Of a DNA stretch of 64,000 nt, positions 63,048 through 64,000 are shown piece by piece; the stretch's first letter is position 1; each line of letters opens with the position of its first letter. This DNA comes from Pacificispira sp040217575 (GTDB lineage: Bacteria; Pseudomonadota; Alphaproteobacteria; UBA8366; Aestuariispiraceae), in NCBI GenBank assembly GCA_040217575.1, contig JAVJPW010000007.1, forward strand, positions 62,001 through 126,000, in the 5' to 3' direction. The position numbers and the translations under genes were made by a program. The notes beneath the pieces are model-generated. The model did no database searches. It was given only the letters and a program-made list of their open reading frames with translations, and was not told the origin of the DNA.

Positions 63048-63995
63048 TTACTGGCTCAAACCACCAAGCGGTGCAAGATCGCCGCTTTCGATGCCGTCAC
63101 GCATAATCTCGACCTGCCGCAAAGCTTCTATCTGCTGCTCAGTCATCAGCGTGTAGGCAGAATACATTTGCCTTTGGTCGTCATAAACGCGGCGCAAGAA
63201 CTCCACACCCGGGTTTCTGGTATTTTCTATTGATTCCGCAGCTTGCTCCAAGCCGACAATCAACGAACAGGACATATGATACTGGATTGCGTCGGCGACA
63301 GCCCGTTGAACGGTATAGTCCAAACGATCGACATTCGATGATCTGACACCAGGCGGCACGTGGTTTCTCCTGTTCAATTCAATCTGACCCAGGATTTCGT
63401 CCCTTCTTGCCTGTATACCCTGCGTGATAACCTGGATTGTCTGATTGGACAGATAATTCTCATTATACTGTCCCTGCACACCTGACAGAATCGCAGCAAA
63501 TCCGGACAAGGCGCGAACCGTATCTACCGCCGTAAATATCGATCCAAGCCCTGCAGAAAGCGTGGTTGTGCCGCCCAGCAGCATGTTCCATCGGGTTGTC
63601 TCTGCCTTTAGGTTATTCATGTAAATTGAGCAGACTTGGTTTGATGCAGCGATCACACGATCCTGCACCATGTTTCGGCGATGAATGTAGATGGGGTCGT
63701 CAGGTCTATCCCGATCAAAATTCATCATCGCACCTTCGAGGGCCAGCAGATGGTCATCATCGTCCGAAAGTGTGCCAAAGCTGTTGCTCCCATTCGTAAG
63801 AACAGCAAGCAAATCGACCCTCTCAATTTCATCAGGTGATGCGATCGGGTCCACGCCAAATGTTTCATCGGCCGTCCCAAAGGCCTCACACGCAGAAAGC
63901 ATTCCAACTAAAAATGCTCCGTAAGCAATCACTCTGAAAAAGTGAAATGATCGCTCTAAAAGCCGATCAAAATTACACCCATTATTGATGTTCAT
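63048..63995 (-). CDS. Orphan lipoprotein of unknown function
   Basis: The 315-residue protein starts five bases from the window edge. After a 20-residue N-region a hydrophobic segment ends in a lipobox (VGMLSAC, Cys at about 36). The mature part is mostly helical, with a glycine/threonine-rich segment (LLGGTTTLSAGLGSIFTAVD) in the middle. I recognise no family. The DNA is clearly more A/T-rich than the neighbouring ubiD. A 103-base gap separates it from ubiD on the same strand. A start beyond the window is possible. Confidence 0.65.
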   Translation of the reverse strand: MNINNGCNFDRLLERSFHFFRVIAYGAFLVGMLSACEAFGTADETFGVDPIASPDEIERVDLLAVLTNGSNSFGTLSDDDDHLLALEGAMMNFDRDRPDDPIYIHRRNMVQDRVIAASNQVCSIYMNNLKAETTRWNMLLGGTTTLSAGLGSIFTAVDTVRALSGFAAILSGVQGQYNENYLSNQTIQVITQGIQARRDEILGQIELNRRNHVPPGVRSSNVDRLDYTVQRAVADAIQYHMSCSLIVGLEQAAESIENTRNPGVEFLRRVYDDQRQMYSAYTLMTEQQIEALRQVEIMRDGIESGDLAPLGGLSQ

Positions 63996-64000
63996 ATCCC

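Overview
The window looks like chromosomal DNA from a GC-rich, probably marine alphaproteobacterium of the Rhodospirillales type. This rests on the order ammonium-transporter-like tail / aminotransferase / ftsK / lolA, on xseB and ispA in tandem with a divergent histone-deacetylase-like gene, on a DUF2336 protein, on three isoprenoid-pathway genes (dxs, ispA, ispE), and on a DddP-type DMSP lyase candidate beside a dimethylglycine-dehydrogenase-like enzyme. No rRNA, tRNA, CRISPR array, insertion sequence or phage module was seen. Gene names come from motifs read by eye; no database search was run.

Layout. 1-8.8 kb: end of a probable amtB, a terminator, an aminotransferase, ftsK, lolA, a degenerate membrane sensor protein, a probable tandem small-RNA locus with CU-rich hairpin loops (minus strand), and an aminopeptidase P. 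8.8-13.8 kb (minus strand): MATE exporter, DUF454 protein, MOSC protein, isochorismatase-like hydrolase, dxs. 14-17.2 kb (plus strand): a small membrane ORF, a PAS-only ORF, a decayed piece of ispA, and a soluble PAS-PAS chemoreceptor. These separate dxs from ispA-xseB (17.2-18.4 kb), genes that usually sit together. 18.5-25.8 kb: histone-deacetylase-like hydrolase, an RND efflux pair, a rhodanese-like protein and a DUF2336 protein. 25.8-31 kb: dimethylglycine-dehydrogenase-like flavoprotein, dddP-like gene, cupin, XRE-cupin regulator. 31-34 kb: ferredoxin, ispE and a TPR protein.

34.4-52.6 kb (plus strand) is the most striking region. A type I secretion system (TolC-like, ABC, HlyD-like) is followed by a 3180-residue repeat protein and then by a 1059-residue fusion. 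The fusion joins a periplasmic type-I solute-binding domain, a segment patterned like the extracellular domain of pentameric ligand-gated channels, and an MscS-type channel. The secretion genes and giant protein resemble LapEBC/LapA adhesion systems. The channel fusion downstream is the best candidate for something undescribed: a ligand-gated MscS channel that may report on the surface or envelope state.

52.6-64 kb: methyltransferase, pgk, a PQQ-type sugar dehydrogenase, two related phytanoyl-CoA-dioxygenase-like proteins, a small protein and an XRE regulator facing each other across two matching palindromic operators, msrA, an MFS transporter, a UbiD-family decarboxylase and an orphan lipoprotein.
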